A stretch of 64,000 nucleotides of DNA, taken from Hymenobacter sp. 5317J-9. Lineage in GTDB: Bacteria > Bacteroidota > Bacteroidia > Cytophagales > Hymenobacteraceae. Below the pieces are notes generated by a model. The model was not told the origin of the DNA. It did not search any database and worked only from the letters and a program-made list of their open reading frames with translations. The first letter of the stretch is position 1; every line of letters starts with the position of its first letter. Both the position numbers and the translations under genes were made by a program. The stretch covers positions 5,022,001-5,086,000 of the forward strand of contig NZ_CP095050.1 in assembly GCF_022921075.1 (NCBI RefSeq). The letters run 5' to 3'. Of the stretch, positions 27,734 to 38,137 are shown piece after piece.

Positions 27734-29854
27734 CTACGCGCCGGCTACGGCATTGCCGCTGGGAGCCGACGCTTCGTTGTTGCGGTCGTCGTTCAAGCCG
27801 GGCAGGTTCAGGTCGGGCAGGTCGTTGCCGAGCTTGCCGCCGGCGGTCTGCTCACCTTTCACTTCGCTGGCGGTTTCGCTGCGGTCGGTGCCGGCCATGT
27901 GGGCCTGGTAGTTGGTCTGGGTAGCGAAGGGACGCGGGCCCACCAGGCGGGTCAGGTCTTCCTGTTGCAGCACCTCTTTCTCCAACAGCTCCTTGGCAAT
28001 TACCTCCAACTCGTGGCGGCGCTCGGTTAGCAGCTCTTTGGTGCGGGTGTAAGCTTGGTCGATGATGGTGCGCACTTCCTCGTCAATCATCTGCGAAGTG
28101 GCTTCCGAGTACGGCTTTGAGAAACCGTATTCGTTCTGGCCTTTCGAATCGTAGAACGACACGTTGCCAAGCTTGGCGTTCATGCCGTACATCGTCACGA
28201 TGCTGTAGGCCATCTTGGTGATGCGCTCCAGGTCGCTCAGGGCGCCGGTCGAGATTTTGCCAAACACCAGCTCCTCGGCGGCGCGGCCACCCAGGGCCAT
28301 GCACATTTCGTCAATCAGTTGCTCGGTGTTGTACAAAAACTGCTCCTTGGGCAGGTACTGCGCGTAGCCGAGGGCGGCCACCCCGCGGGGCACAATGCTC
28401 ACCTTCACCAGCGGGTCGACGTGCTCCAGGAACCAGCCTGCGATGGCGTGGCCGGCTTCGTGGTAGGCCACGATGCGCTTTTCGCCGGGCGAGATGATTT
28501 TATTTTTCTTCTCCAGGCCCCCAATCACGCGGTCGATGGCGTCGGTGAAGTCCTGGTCGGTGATGAACTTTTTGTCGCGGCGGGCGGCGATGAGGGCGGC
28601 CTCGTTGCAGACGTTGGCAATCTCGGCGCCGGCAAAACCGGGGGTCTGCGCCGACAGCCGGCGGGCGTCCACGTCGGGTCCCAGCGTCAGGGGCTTGAGG
28701 TGCACGTTAAAAATCTCGGTGCGGCCGTTAATATCCGGCTTGTCTATGCTGATTTGGCGGTCGAAACGACCGGGACGTAGTAGGGCCGAGTCGAGGGTAT
28801 CGGGGCGGTTGGTGGCAGCGAGGATGATGACGCCCGAATCGGTGCCAAAACCGTCCATTTCCACCAGCAGCGAGTTCAGGGTGTTCTCGCGCTCGTCGTT
28901 GCCACCGGGCACTGAGCCACGCGAGCGGCTGCGGCCCACTGCGTCAATCTCGTCGATGAAAATGATACAGGGCGCCTTGGCTTTGGCTTGTTTAAACAAG
29001 TCGCGCACGCGGGCCGCGCCAACGCCCACGAACATCTCCACGAAGTCGGAGCCCGACAGCGAGAAGAACGGCACGTCGGCCTCGCCGGCTACGGCTTTGG
29101 CCAGCAAGGTTTTACCGGTACCGGGAGGGCCTACGAGCAGGGCGCCTTTCGGAATCTTGCCGCCGAGGATGGTGAACTTGCTGGGGTTCTTCAAGAACTC
29201 CACAATCTCCTGCACTTCCTCTTTGGCTTCTTCGAGGCCGGCCACGTCTTTGAAGGTAATTTTCACCTTGTCGCCGCCTTCAAACAGGGCGGCGCGGCTC
29301 TTGCCGATGCTGAAAATCTGACCACCGGGGCCACCGGCGCTGCCCATGCGGCGCATCAGGAACCAGAACCCGACTATCATCAGCACGATGAAACCGTAGT
29401 TCCAGATGTAGTCGCCGGGGCTGTTGCGCTCTTCAATGTTGAGGGGCAGGCGCTGGCCGGCCGCCACGTCTTTTTGCAATTTGTCGAGGTCTTCCTGGAA
29501 GAGCTTGGCATCGACCACGGGGAAATAAAACTGCGCCCCACCCGTGCCGCTGGCCCCAAAGGGCGTGCGGCGCGTGAGCTCCTGCTTGTATTTCTCTTGG
29601 GCTTCGGGCTTCAGCTTCACTTCCACCAGCTTTTGGTTGCTGATGATGGTAATTTCCTTCACGTCGCCGGCGGCGAGCATGTTTTCGAAGCGCTGCTGGT
29701 TGATTTTGGCCGGCGCGTTCATGCTGTTCATCACCAGTACGCCGAACACGAACACGAGCAAGCCGGCCAGTACCCACAGCTGCAGGCCCGGCCGCGGATT
29801 GGGCGCCGGCGTCAGGGGCTTCTTTTTCTTGTTGTTGGGATTTTTATCCGACAT
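27734..29854 (-). CDS. ftsH: ATP-dependent zinc metalloprotease FtsH
   Basis: A 706-residue AAA protease from the ATG at 29854 (MSDKNPNNKKKK); upstream in-frame codons lack a better start. Two membrane helices (about 26-43 and 152-168) flank a periplasmic domain. The AAA module has Walker A GPPGTGKT (242-249), Walker B CIIFIDEID and the second region of homology ATNRPDTLD...RPGRFDR. The protease carries the zinc motif HEAGH (about 460). It degrades membrane and regulatory proteins as a hexamer in the inner membrane. Upstream lie a long hairpin and rsfS on the same strand. Confidence 0.97.
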   Translation of the reverse strand: MSDKNPNNKKKKPLTPAPNPRPGLQLWVLAGLLVFVFGVLVMNSMNAPAKINQQRFENMLAAGDVKEITIISNQKLVEVKLKPEAQEKYKQELTRRTPFGASGTGGAQFYFPVVDAKLFQEDLDKLQKDVAAGQRLPLNIEERNSPGDYIWNYGFIVLMIVGFWFLMRRMGSAGGPGGQIFSIGKSRAALFEGGDKVKITFKDVAGLEEAKEEVQEIVEFLKNPSKFTILGGKIPKGALLVGPPGTGKTLLAKAVAGEADVPFFSLSGSDFVEMFVGVGAARVRDLFKQAKAKAPCIIFIDEIDAVGRSRSRGSVPGGNDERENTLNSLLVEMDGFGTDSGVIILAATNRPDTLDSALLRPGRFDRQISIDKPDINGRTEIFNVHLKPLTLGPDVDARRLSAQTPGFAGAEIANVCNEAALIAARRDKKFITDQDFTDAIDRVIGGLEKKNKIISPGEKRIVAYHEAGHAIAGWFLEHVDPLVKVSIVPRGVAALGYAQYLPKEQFLYNTEQLIDEMCMALGGRAAEELVFGKISTGALSDLERITKMAYSIVTMYGMNAKLGNVSFYDSKGQNEYGFSKPYSEATSQMIDEEVRTIIDQAYTRTKELLTERRHELEVIAKELLEKEVLQQEDLTRLVGPRPFATQTNYQAHMAGTDRSETASEVKGEQTAGGKLGNDLPDLNLPGLNDDRNNEASAPSGNAVAGA

Positions 29855-29983
29855 GAAAATAGCTACTTTAAAATCAGGTATAACCACGAGCCTAACACTG
29901 CCTCAGAAGCAAATGTTCGGCCAGGCAGAAGACGCGGAAGGGGCGGTTTTATTTTGGGCGAAGTTGGATTTTCAAGAAAAAGA

Positions 29984-30099
29984 GAACGTCATGCTGAGCG
30001 CAGCGCAGCGAAGTCGAAGCATCTCTACTACGGAAGTAATCCAATCATCAGGATTAGTTACGCGGTAGAGATGCTTCGGCTGCGCTCAGCAGGACGTTC
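29984..30099. repeat. Long inverted repeat, GTCATGCTGAGC family (copy 3)
   Basis: Lies between rsfS and ftsH, both on the minus strand, so it would be in their shared transcript. The left arm has an extra GCGCAGCGAA-type insertion and the right arm ends GCAGGACG instead of GCATGACG, so it is the least perfect copy. Confidence 0.8.
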
Positions 30100-30129
30100 C
30101 TATATTCGTTTTACGCCCCAGGCCAATCC

Positions 30130-30510
30130 TTACGCCGGCTCTTCCTCCACGTAGCGGATGTCGGCGTCGCCCCACAGTTCTTCGAGGGCGTAGAACTTGC
30201 GGCGGTCGCGCAAGAACACGTGCACCACCACGTCCACGTAGTCGAGCAGCACCCACTCGCGGTTGGTACGGCCTTCGGTTTGCCAGGGGCTTTCGCCGGT
30301 CACTTTTTCAATCTCCTCTTCCACCGAGCGGGCCACGGCGTCGAGCTGGGTATCGGAATTGGCCGAGCAGATGATAAAATAATCTGCCACGGCGTTTTTG
30401 AGTTCTTTTAAATTCAGCACCACGATGTCGGACGCTTTTTTGTCCTGCATCCCGCGGATGACCAAATCTGCCAATGTGTCTGAATCCTGCCGGACCAACG
30501 TGCTTTTCAT
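30130..30510 (-). CDS. rsfS: Ribosome silencing factor RsfS
   Basis: A 126-residue protein of usual length. The family core is clear: KASDIVVLNL, ADYFIICSANSDTQLDAVA, WVLLDYVDVVVHVFLRDRRKFYALEELWGDA. RsfS binds uL14 on the large ribosomal subunit and blocks joining with the small subunit when nutrients run short. It is transcribed divergently from birA and upstream of ftsH, an arrangement common in Bacteroidota. Confidence 0.95.
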   Translation of the reverse strand: MKSTLVRQDSDTLADLVIRGMQDKKASDIVVLNLKELKNAVADYFIICSANSDTQLDAVARSVEEEIEKVTGESPWQTEGRTNREWVLLDYVDVVVHVFLRDRRKFYALEELWGDADIRYVEEEPA

Positions 30511-30577
30511 ATTGTGGTGTTAGGTGTGAGCTTTGCAGCTGAAAGTCTACGAAGTTAACGATACGCGAAAGAAGGCC

Positions 30578-31336
30578 GTGGTTGTCACCCCTCAAACCTT
30601 GTTCACGGGCCAACAACTCCTCTGGTTGCCGGCCTGTGCCTCGACCAATTCGGAGGCCCAGGCATTGATTGTCCAAAACCGGGCCAGTGAGGGCTGCACC
30701 GTGATTACGGACTTTCAGTCGGCTGGCCGGGGCCAGCGCGGCAACCAGTGGGAAGGTGCCGCCGCCGAAAACCTGATGCTTTCGGTGGTGTGGCAGCCCA
30801 CGTTTCTGGCGGCCGCGCAACAGTTTCAACTCAGCCAGGCCGTGGCCCTGGGGGTGCACGACTGGGCCGCGGCCCTGCTGGGCTCCGACCCGAAACTGAA
30901 GCTAAAGTGGCCCAACGACCTGTATTACGGCGACCAGAAGCTGGGGGGCATCTTGATTGAAAACACCCTGAGCGGGGCAAAGATTCAATATAGCATCATT
31001 GGTATCGGCATGAATATCAACCAGCAAGGGTTTGCCGTGCCCACGGCCACCTCGCTGGGCCTGCTCACGGGCCGCGCCTACGACCGCGCCGCGCTGGCCG
31101 CCCGCCTGCTCGAATGCCTGGAGCGGCGCTACCTGCAGCTGCGCGCCGGGCAGGTGGGCGCGTTGCGCCAAGCCTACCTGCACGCCCTGTACCGCTACCA
31201 GGAAACACATTCTTTTCTCATTGACGGGCAGGAAACGCAGGGGCAGATAGTGGGCGTGGAAGACGATGGCCGGCTGGCCGTGGCCGTGGGCGCGGAGCTA
31301 CGACGGTTTGGCATGCAGGAAATCCGGCACCTGTAG
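30578..31336 (+). CDS. birA: Biotin-[acetyl-CoA-carboxylase] ligase
   Basis: A 252-residue catalytic-type biotin ligase without the DNA-binding domain of E. coli BirA. Conserved elements include STNSEA, SAGRGQRGNQWE (biotinyl-AMP loop), KLKWPNDLYY, KLGGILIE and IGIGMNIN. It attaches biotin to the carboxyl carrier protein. No ATG exists near the start: the frame opens after a stop at 30527, with a TTG at 30533 and a GTG at 30578. The GTG is preferred because it leaves about six residues before the conserved TLFTGQ segment, and a near -7 box (GAGCTTTG, 30528-30535) would overlap the TTG. Confidence 0.85.
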   Translation: MVVTPQTLFTGQQLLWLPACASTNSEAQALIVQNRASEGCTVITDFQSAGRGQRGNQWEGAAAENLMLSVVWQPTFLAAAQQFQLSQAVALGVHDWAAALLGSDPKLKLKWPNDLYYGDQKLGGILIENTLSGAKIQYSIIGIGMNINQQGFAVPTATSLGLLTGRAYDRAALAARLLECLERRYLQLRAGQVGALRQAYLHALYRYQETHSFLIDGQETQGQIVGVEDDGRLAVAVGAELRRFGMQEIRHL

Positions 31337-31534
31337 CAACCGCGGCGGTCGTGGCCTATGCTTCTTGTAAGTCCGCTGGGAAAGTCATCTGGCCGTCTTG
31401 CTTCAGCTGCGCGCTGCAGGACGCGGTGGGGTATAATGGATGCGGGCGAGATAACCAGTGAAATGACTGAGAATAAGGGTGAATGCGATAACGAAACTGC
31501 TATATTCGCTTCATTATCTCCTAACTCTTTTCCT

Positions 31535-34500
31535 ATGGAACATTTCTACTCGTTGTGCCCCCGATTTTCTTTCCACAGGAAAGCCGTCTGTTTACTAAGC
31601 GTCGCGCTTAGTTGCTTGTGGTCCTCAGCGCCTGCCCTTGCCCAGGATTTAAACGCGCATAGCCTGCCGCAGTGCTATACCCAGTTTCCGGCGCATCGTG
31701 GTCAACAATAGCAGTTGCGAGCAATTTCCGGAGTACAGCCCGGTTGCGTATCAGGAACAAAACTTGCCGGCTATCCCCATTAAAACTGTCCGAATCATGT
31801 TTCACGTCTTCCAAAAGGATGACGGTACCGGCAACTGGCAGTCCCCTTCCCAGGATGGCGGGGCCGACGAAGCCTTGTTGCGCGGGTTGGTGTACGGCCT
31901 GGCGCGTTTTCCGGCCGGCACCGGGGCCGGAGGACGGGACATTCGGGGCATTAACGGCATTTATTCGCAGCTCGACAACCGCGTAACCACCCTTACGCCC
32001 AACCCGGCGGCCGTGCCCGCAACGGGCGTTGCCGCCGATACGCGCGTGCGCTTTGCGCTGGAAGGCATACGCTACTACCGCAACACCGTGGCGTGGGATT
32101 TGTCGAACAACAGCCTTACGGGCTGCGTCAATTTGAGCGGCACTTCCCACTGTCTGTCGAGCTACTACGACACCTTCGTGGCCAACAGCAACACCACGCA
32201 GGACCAAACGCACACCGCGCTGACGCCGGACGAGAAAGAGCACGTCATCCACCTGTTTTTCGCCGAAAACCCCGGCCTCCCCAGTACCCGGGCCGACCAG
32301 TTTGGCAACCTCGTGAGTCATTACGGGTTTGGGGGCGCGGCCAATAATGCACCTGGCTCTTTTGCCTACCTGCGGGGTAGTTACTGGACGTTGAATAACC
32401 ACCCCCTGTGGTCGGCTAACGGTGTGCGCAACGTCAATCCGCAAGATGCTTTTCGGCAAGTTGAGTATGTGCTGGCGCATGAATTGGGACATTGCCTGGG
32501 ATTGGGGCACACCTTCGACGGCAGCGAAGCCTGTAGCGGCACCCAATTCAACGACCCACCTACCGTGGCCCCGCAAGGTGCCACTAATAATGTGATGGAT
32601 GCGGCCTACTTGCCGGGGTTTTCCATGTCGCAATGCCAGATTGGGAAGATGCACTATTATCTGGGTCACGCCGGGGAATCCTTGCTCGACCAAAAAGTGG
32701 TATTGGACTATTGCCAACAGGTGCCCGGCGAGGACGTGACCATCGGCGCGGGCCAGCGCGTGGTGTGGAACAGCGCCCACAACCTGCGCGGCAACCTGTA
32801 CATCGAAGCGGGTGCTTCGCTCACCGTGCGCTGCCGGGTGGGCTTTGCGGGCCCGGTGGCCAAAGTAGTGGTTCGCCAAGGCGGCGAGTTGATTCTGGAC
32901 AACGGCACGCTCGGCAATTACGCCACCAGCGCGGCGCTGGAATGCGGCGATGACCTGCGGCTGTGGCTGGGCGGCGACGGCACCGACGGCGACAATAGCG
33001 GCCTTATCAGCATTCGCAACGGCGGGGGCTTCACCTCCCAACACTTGAGTGCCACGCTGACCGCCGGCGCAACCCTGCACGTGGGCCCGGTGCCGGTGGT
33101 GTTGGATGCTTGCCAGGTGCTCACGCAAGCCGGCAGCTACCTGTGCGTGGAGTCGGGCGCCACCTTTGCCCTCGAGCGGCAAGCCCGATTCACCATCGAC
33201 CCCAACACTATTCTGGGCTTGCGCCCGACGGTTCACCTGCAAGCCGACTGCCAAAGCAGCCTGTGTGATATATTGAGCCAGTCGCTTGCCTTCACGGCGT
33301 CTACCCGCCTGCGTTCCGGCACGGTGCTCGGGGTGTGCGCCGGCTCCGACGTGGCAATGGCCATCCGCGGCCCCCAGGACGGCAACGCCACCACCGATGT
33401 AACCTGGTATAAGAATAACGTGGCCGTAGCCAGCGGCTTCGATTACGTGGATGCCCCCGCCGGCCCGGGCCCCGTGGCCTACCGGGTCGAGGTGAATTTC
33501 AACAACGGTTGTCCCCCAGTTGCCTACTCATTCTCCCAGCCCATCATCCCCATGCCCACCATCAGTCTGCAGGCCAACACCGCCACGATTTGTGTAGAGG
33601 GCAACACCGCGGCTTACGGTGCCGACGGCCAGTTTAGCCTGAACAGCCTGACCAGCACCTTACGCGACCCGAACGACCCGGCTAATCAGAACGTGGTGGC
33701 CGTGTGGCGCGACCCAGCGGCGTCCGGGGTGCTGACGGCGGTAACGCCCCCGCCGGGAAATACAACTTTTTACCGGTTAAACACGGTTGCCTTGCGGGCC
33801 AAGGGGCTGGCTTCTTACCAGTTGGAACTGTGCAACCAATCGGCTAGCTCGGGGCGCTGCCTAGCCTGCGCCACCGTTACCCTCAACCTGCGGACGTCCG
33901 TGTTTTCCGTGACCCCGCCCGCCGCGTCCTGCGCCGGCCAACCCGTGACGCTCCATGCCAGCGGCCCAAGCGGCACCACCTACACCTGGAACCCCGGCAA
34001 CTTGCAAGGGGCCACCGTCACGGTGGCTCCTACCAGCACCACCACTTACACCGCAACGGCTACCGCGGGTGGCTGCTCGGCCATCCAGCCAGTCACCGTG
34101 ACCGTGCGCCCGGCTACTTGCCTGAGCTGTTTGAGCAGCTACGTCGACGTGAACAGCGCGGGCACACGCTTTACGTCCTACACGTTCGCGCCGGGAAAAA
34201 CCTATGTGTTCACCAGAGACACCGAGTTGGCCAACGGCTCGTTTGTGGTGCCGGAAGGTGCAACGCTGCTCTTCGAAGCGAAAGTGACCCTGACGTTGGC
34301 CGACGGCGCCCAACTGGACCTGCGCGGCGGACGCCTCACCGCCACCTGTGATGAGATGTGGGGCGGCATCGTGGCCGAAGCCAGCAGCGCCGGCGTAGTA
34401 GCCCAGCAGCCCCCCACCGTAGCGTATTCTGAAATTAGCCATAGCCGCAATGGCCTGCGCATTTATGGCGCTGCCGGCTCCGCCGCCCAGCCCGCGCTGC

Positions 34501-35993
34501 AGCTCGACTACGTGGCGTTCCGGCACAACGGCTTGGGCGTGACGGTGAGCAACGAGGCATCGGAAATGCCCTTTGCCGGGCTGATTGACCATTGCCTGTT
34601 CGATTCAGACCCCCGGCAGATGCTGACGCCCTGGCAATATGTATCGGCCCGCGACCTGCACGTGAGCCAGCGGCATCTTTCCCTGGCCGGCAACTGCGCC
34701 GGCCTGACCCTGCGCAACAGCACCCTCGACCATGCCCTGCTAGGCGTATGGGCGCCGGTTTCGGCGCCGTTCTCGGCCGACCACAACGTGTTTCGCAATT
34801 TCTACGTGGCGGGGGTGTACGCCCACGACCTGCTGCCGGCCGGCACGCACCTGACGATGAACGAGTTTGAGTACCCGCCCGCGGCCAACGACATCGTGGC
34901 CAGCCACAGCCCGCAGCTGCGGGACCTGTTTGCCACGGACCTGGCCGGCGAAGGGCCCACTTCTATGCTGCGCGAGGGCGTGTGCGTGGGCATCTTCGGG
35001 CCCACCGTCACGCAGCCTGGCTTGCCCGTCTTCACGCTGGAAGGCAACAACTTTCGGCAGAACACGCCGCTCGCCACCTATGATTCGCAGGTTCCTTATC
35101 CGCAGCATGGGGTCATTATCACGGGCGGCATCGTGCGCCACAACACGTTTCGCAACCTGCAAATAGCGTACATGAGCGGCTCGACGCAGCAAGGCGGGGA
35201 AGTGCGCGACAACCTGTTTTACAGTTGCGTGTATGGGGTGTACTTCACCAACACTCAGAACCATTCGCTGAGCGCAACCGGCGGCGCCGTGGTAAGCTGC
35301 AATACCTTTGAGCGTTTGCCTAACCTGAGTGGCACCAGCATGGGCATCGTGCGAGACTTCTGCCAGGCTTACTATAGCAACGACCCGTGCACGCAACTCA
35401 ACATCAGTACGGAACGGGTTCCCGGAAGCCCGGGTCAAACAAGGCCAATTTTGCAAAAAAATTGGTTCGTAGGAACGGCAAGCGGCAACGACCATTTTTA
35501 TCACATCTACAACTCAGAGACGAACGCACCGATTGATTATTGGACGTTTGACGACATCGCTCCTTCCATCATTGGAAACGGGGGGCAGATTCTTGTACGA
35601 ACTGTCAATCAACTGCTCACTCCTTCATCCTCTGGTGTCCCAGGCAATGATTGTGCTTCTGAAGGCTATCAGTACGGTTTGCAGGGCATTGTCGGTCCTT
35701 CGTCTCCGAAGGCGCCTGCAACGAGTGCCGTTGCAGGTGCATTTTTAGACCAGAACGCGCCCAATCCTTGCAACGGCACCACCTCGATAAGCTACCGAAC
35801 GCCGCCCAGCAGCGCGGAAGCAGAGTTAGTGGTCAGAAATTATTACTCGGGGGCGGTAGTGTTGCGCCAACCCGTGCCGGCCGGCGAGCATACTGTAGAA
35901 CTGAACGTGGCCAAGCTGCCGCCCGGCGGCTACCACTATGCGCTGGAAATCGGTGGCCGCCCCGTAGCCCACCACAACCTATTGGTGCAATGA
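31535..35993 (+). CDS. T9SS-secreted metzincin / beta-helix protein; signal peptide out of frame with mature chain
   Basis: About 1,485 residues in two frames. A signal peptide (MEHFYSLCPRFSFHRKAVCL, cleaved after APALAQ) starts at 31535 and runs into a TAG at 31706; the mature frame is open from 31653 to 35993. A +1 shift anywhere between 31653 and 31710 joins them. The mature chain has a metalloprotease with HELGHCLGLGH and a Met-turn NVMD (pappalysin/M43-like), beta-helix-type repeats (MWGGI, SRNGLRIYG, NFYVAGVYAHDL), Ig-like segments and a T9SS sorting tail (NAPNPCNGTTSISY). Its last bases overlap the next gene. As sequenced, the signal is disconnected. Confidence 0.75.
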
Positions 35994-37852
35994 GCCGGCT
36001 CGCACGTTTTTGCCAGTGCCTGACCGTGGTCGGGGGCTGGTGCTTTGTGCTGGCCTACGCGGCCCTAGCGCAGCCCGCGCTGGTGAGTGAGCGCAAAAAT
36101 CGCCCCCGCTTTCAGCAACTGGAGGGCATAAAATCCTTTGAGTTGCCCGGCCATCGGTTTTTGCACTGCAGTAATACGTGGGTGAACGGACTGGTAAACG
36201 GACAGGGCCGAAGCAAAATAGAGCTGACCTTGACGGTGAGCAAGGCAAACGGCGACACGGTGCGGTATCAACGCCTGAACCGCAATCAGCTCAACGGCGG
36301 CGATTATATGACCGATGCCGTGCTAGGCCCGGACCAGAATTTAACAGTGCTCTGCAACCACCTTACGCCGAACGCCAACCCGACCCTGCCCGGCAGCTGG
36401 ACGTACTCGCTCATTCAACTCGACACGCTGGGCCAGGTGCGCTGGCAGCAGTTCTACCCCGTCACCCCCGTCAGCACGGTGGCGGCGGCCAGCGCCCTGC
36501 TGCAGGTCCCCGATGGCTTCCTGGTGCTGGTCAGCCCGGTGTCGCCGGCGAGTACGTCCACGGCTACCTACACCCAGGGCGGGGTGGCCAAGTTTGACCG
36601 GCAGGGCACCCCGCTCTGGCAGCGCACCTGGCCCAGCCGGGGCTACGGCGGGGTGGGCAGCCTGGGCGGGCTGGTGGCCCGGCCCGACGGCTCGTACTTG
36701 GCCACGGGATTCGCCGACAACGGCACCATCTACAACGGCGGCGCGACCTCGCCCCGCCTCGACTATTGGCTGGTGCAATTTTCCCCGCAGGGCGATACCA
36801 TCCGCACGGCCCGCTTCGGCGTGTCGCCGCAGTTCGAAACCGGCTACGCCGTGTTCAACACGGCCAACGGCGGGGCCGTGGTCAGCGGGGTGCGGCGCCT
36901 GCCCACCAGCGCCAACAATGACGCCGTGCTGCTGCAGGTCGACAGCCTGCTACGCCCGCAGTGGAGCTACATTCAGCCCAACCCCAGCGGCTATAGCGAA
37001 TATTTTAACATTGTGCAGCCCATGCGCAGCGGTAACATCGTCGTTGGGGGTGGGCGTTACGTCTACCTGACGGGGGAAAATTATGGGTACTTAGCCGCCT
37101 TCTCGGCCGGCGGCGTGCCGCGCTGGTCTTGGCAACATCATTACGCCAACAATCCGCAGAATCTGACGGGGTATTCCACGATGATAAGCCGGCCCGACAG
37201 CTCGGCGTACTTGGCCGGCGGTTTTTTAGCCAATTCTTCTGCCACCACAGGAGAAGACTTGTTCACACACGTGGCCAACGTAGGAGCGCCTTACGTGGCG
37301 GACCTGTGCCGGGTGCGGCCGCAGGCGCTGGTGGGCTACGCCTTCACGGCTGGGGGCGACAGCCTGCGGCTGGTAAGCCTGTCCACGGCGGGCCCACGCT
37401 ATGCCGCGCTGGCGCTGTGGCGCTGGGACTTCGGCGACGGCACCTTCTTCGACGGGCCCGCCCCGCCGCCGCACCGCTACGCCCCCGGCACCGGCGCGGG
37501 CACGGCCGTGCGCCTGACGGTGACCAACAACTTGGGCTGCACCAGCACGCAGGCCGTGTTTCCGTTTGCCCTGGCCGCGGCCGGGGCCAGGGCGCTGGTC
37601 GCCGGGGCGCGGCTCTGGCCCAACCCCACGGCCGGGGCCGCCACGCTGGAAGTGCCCGGCCTGCGGGCCCAGCCACCAGTGCCGGTGGAGGTGCTCAACG
37701 CCTTGGGGCAGGTGGTGCGGGCGCGGGTCGTGCCCGTGCGCGGGGGCGTGGCGCGGGCCGAACTGAATTTGACCGGCCTGCCGCCGGGCGTGTACGCCGT
37801 GCGCCTGCGCGCCGCGGAGGGCGCCGTGGTTAAGCGCTTTGTGCGGGAGTAG
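35990..37852 (+). CDS. T9SS-secreted propeller/PKD protein
   Basis: A 620-residue protein. The ATG at 35990 overlaps the TGA of the previous gene (ATGA), so the two are translationally coupled; a longer frame from 35768 lies inside the previous gene. Signal peptide MSRLARFCQCLTVVGGWCF is followed by beta-propeller-like repeats (GVAKFDRQGTPLWQRTW, GGLVARPDGSYLATGFADNG), a PKD domain (WRWDFGDGTFFDG) and a T9SS tail (LWPNPTAGAATLEV ... LPPGVYAVRL). A paralogue in the same second position occurs at 52347-53936. No enzymatic motif is visible. Confidence 0.85.
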   Translation: MSRLARFCQCLTVVGGWCFVLAYAALAQPALVSERKNRPRFQQLEGIKSFELPGHRFLHCSNTWVNGLVNGQGRSKIELTLTVSKANGDTVRYQRLNRNQLNGGDYMTDAVLGPDQNLTVLCNHLTPNANPTLPGSWTYSLIQLDTLGQVRWQQFYPVTPVSTVAAASALLQVPDGFLVLVSPVSPASTSTATYTQGGVAKFDRQGTPLWQRTWPSRGYGGVGSLGGLVARPDGSYLATGFADNGTIYNGGATSPRLDYWLVQFSPQGDTIRTARFGVSPQFETGYAVFNTANGGAVVSGVRRLPTSANNDAVLLQVDSLLRPQWSYIQPNPSGYSEYFNIVQPMRSGNIVVGGGRYVYLTGENYGYLAAFSAGGVPRWSWQHHYANNPQNLTGYSTMISRPDSSAYLAGGFLANSSATTGEDLFTHVANVGAPYVADLCRVRPQALVGYAFTAGGDSLRLVSLSTAGPRYAALALWRWDFGDGTFFDGPAPPPHRYAPGTGAGTAVRLTVTNNLGCTSTQAVFPFALAAAGARALVAGARLWPNPTAGAATLEVPGLRAQPPVPVEVLNALGQVVRARVVPVRGGVARAELNLTGLPPGVYAVRLRAAEGAVVKRFVRE

Positions 37853-38137
37853 GCCAGCCGGCGCAGCTTAAAAGAAAGAGCCGCCTTCTCATCTTCTTAA
37901 ACTTTCCAGACGGCTTACTATTCAAATTCATCAACAAAATATTCAAAGACTCAGGCAACCGGCCTGTCCTTTTTGCCGAGTTGTTTTTGCGGACGCCATA
38001 CAACTTTTGGCAGTTTCGACAGTCCATCAAACCGAAACGACTGGCCCGGCGTTGGTTGCAGAACCCGGCACGGTGCTTGTCTTTGCCATTATCAACGCTT
38101 ACCTTACCCATCACCTCACGCTTTTCTGCTTACCCGC
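37853..38137. other. Intergenic region before the cupredoxin gene
   Basis: About 285 bases, somewhat AT-rich. An open frame from 37973 joins the cupredoxin gene but does not look like protein. No terminator with a T-run and no exact -7 box are found. Confidence 0.4.

Noticed and set aside
31608..33254. Large minus-strand open frame (over 500 codons) under the metzincin gene
   Set aside because: Gly/Val/His/Ala-rich antisense shadow typical of GC-rich coding DNA; no domains.
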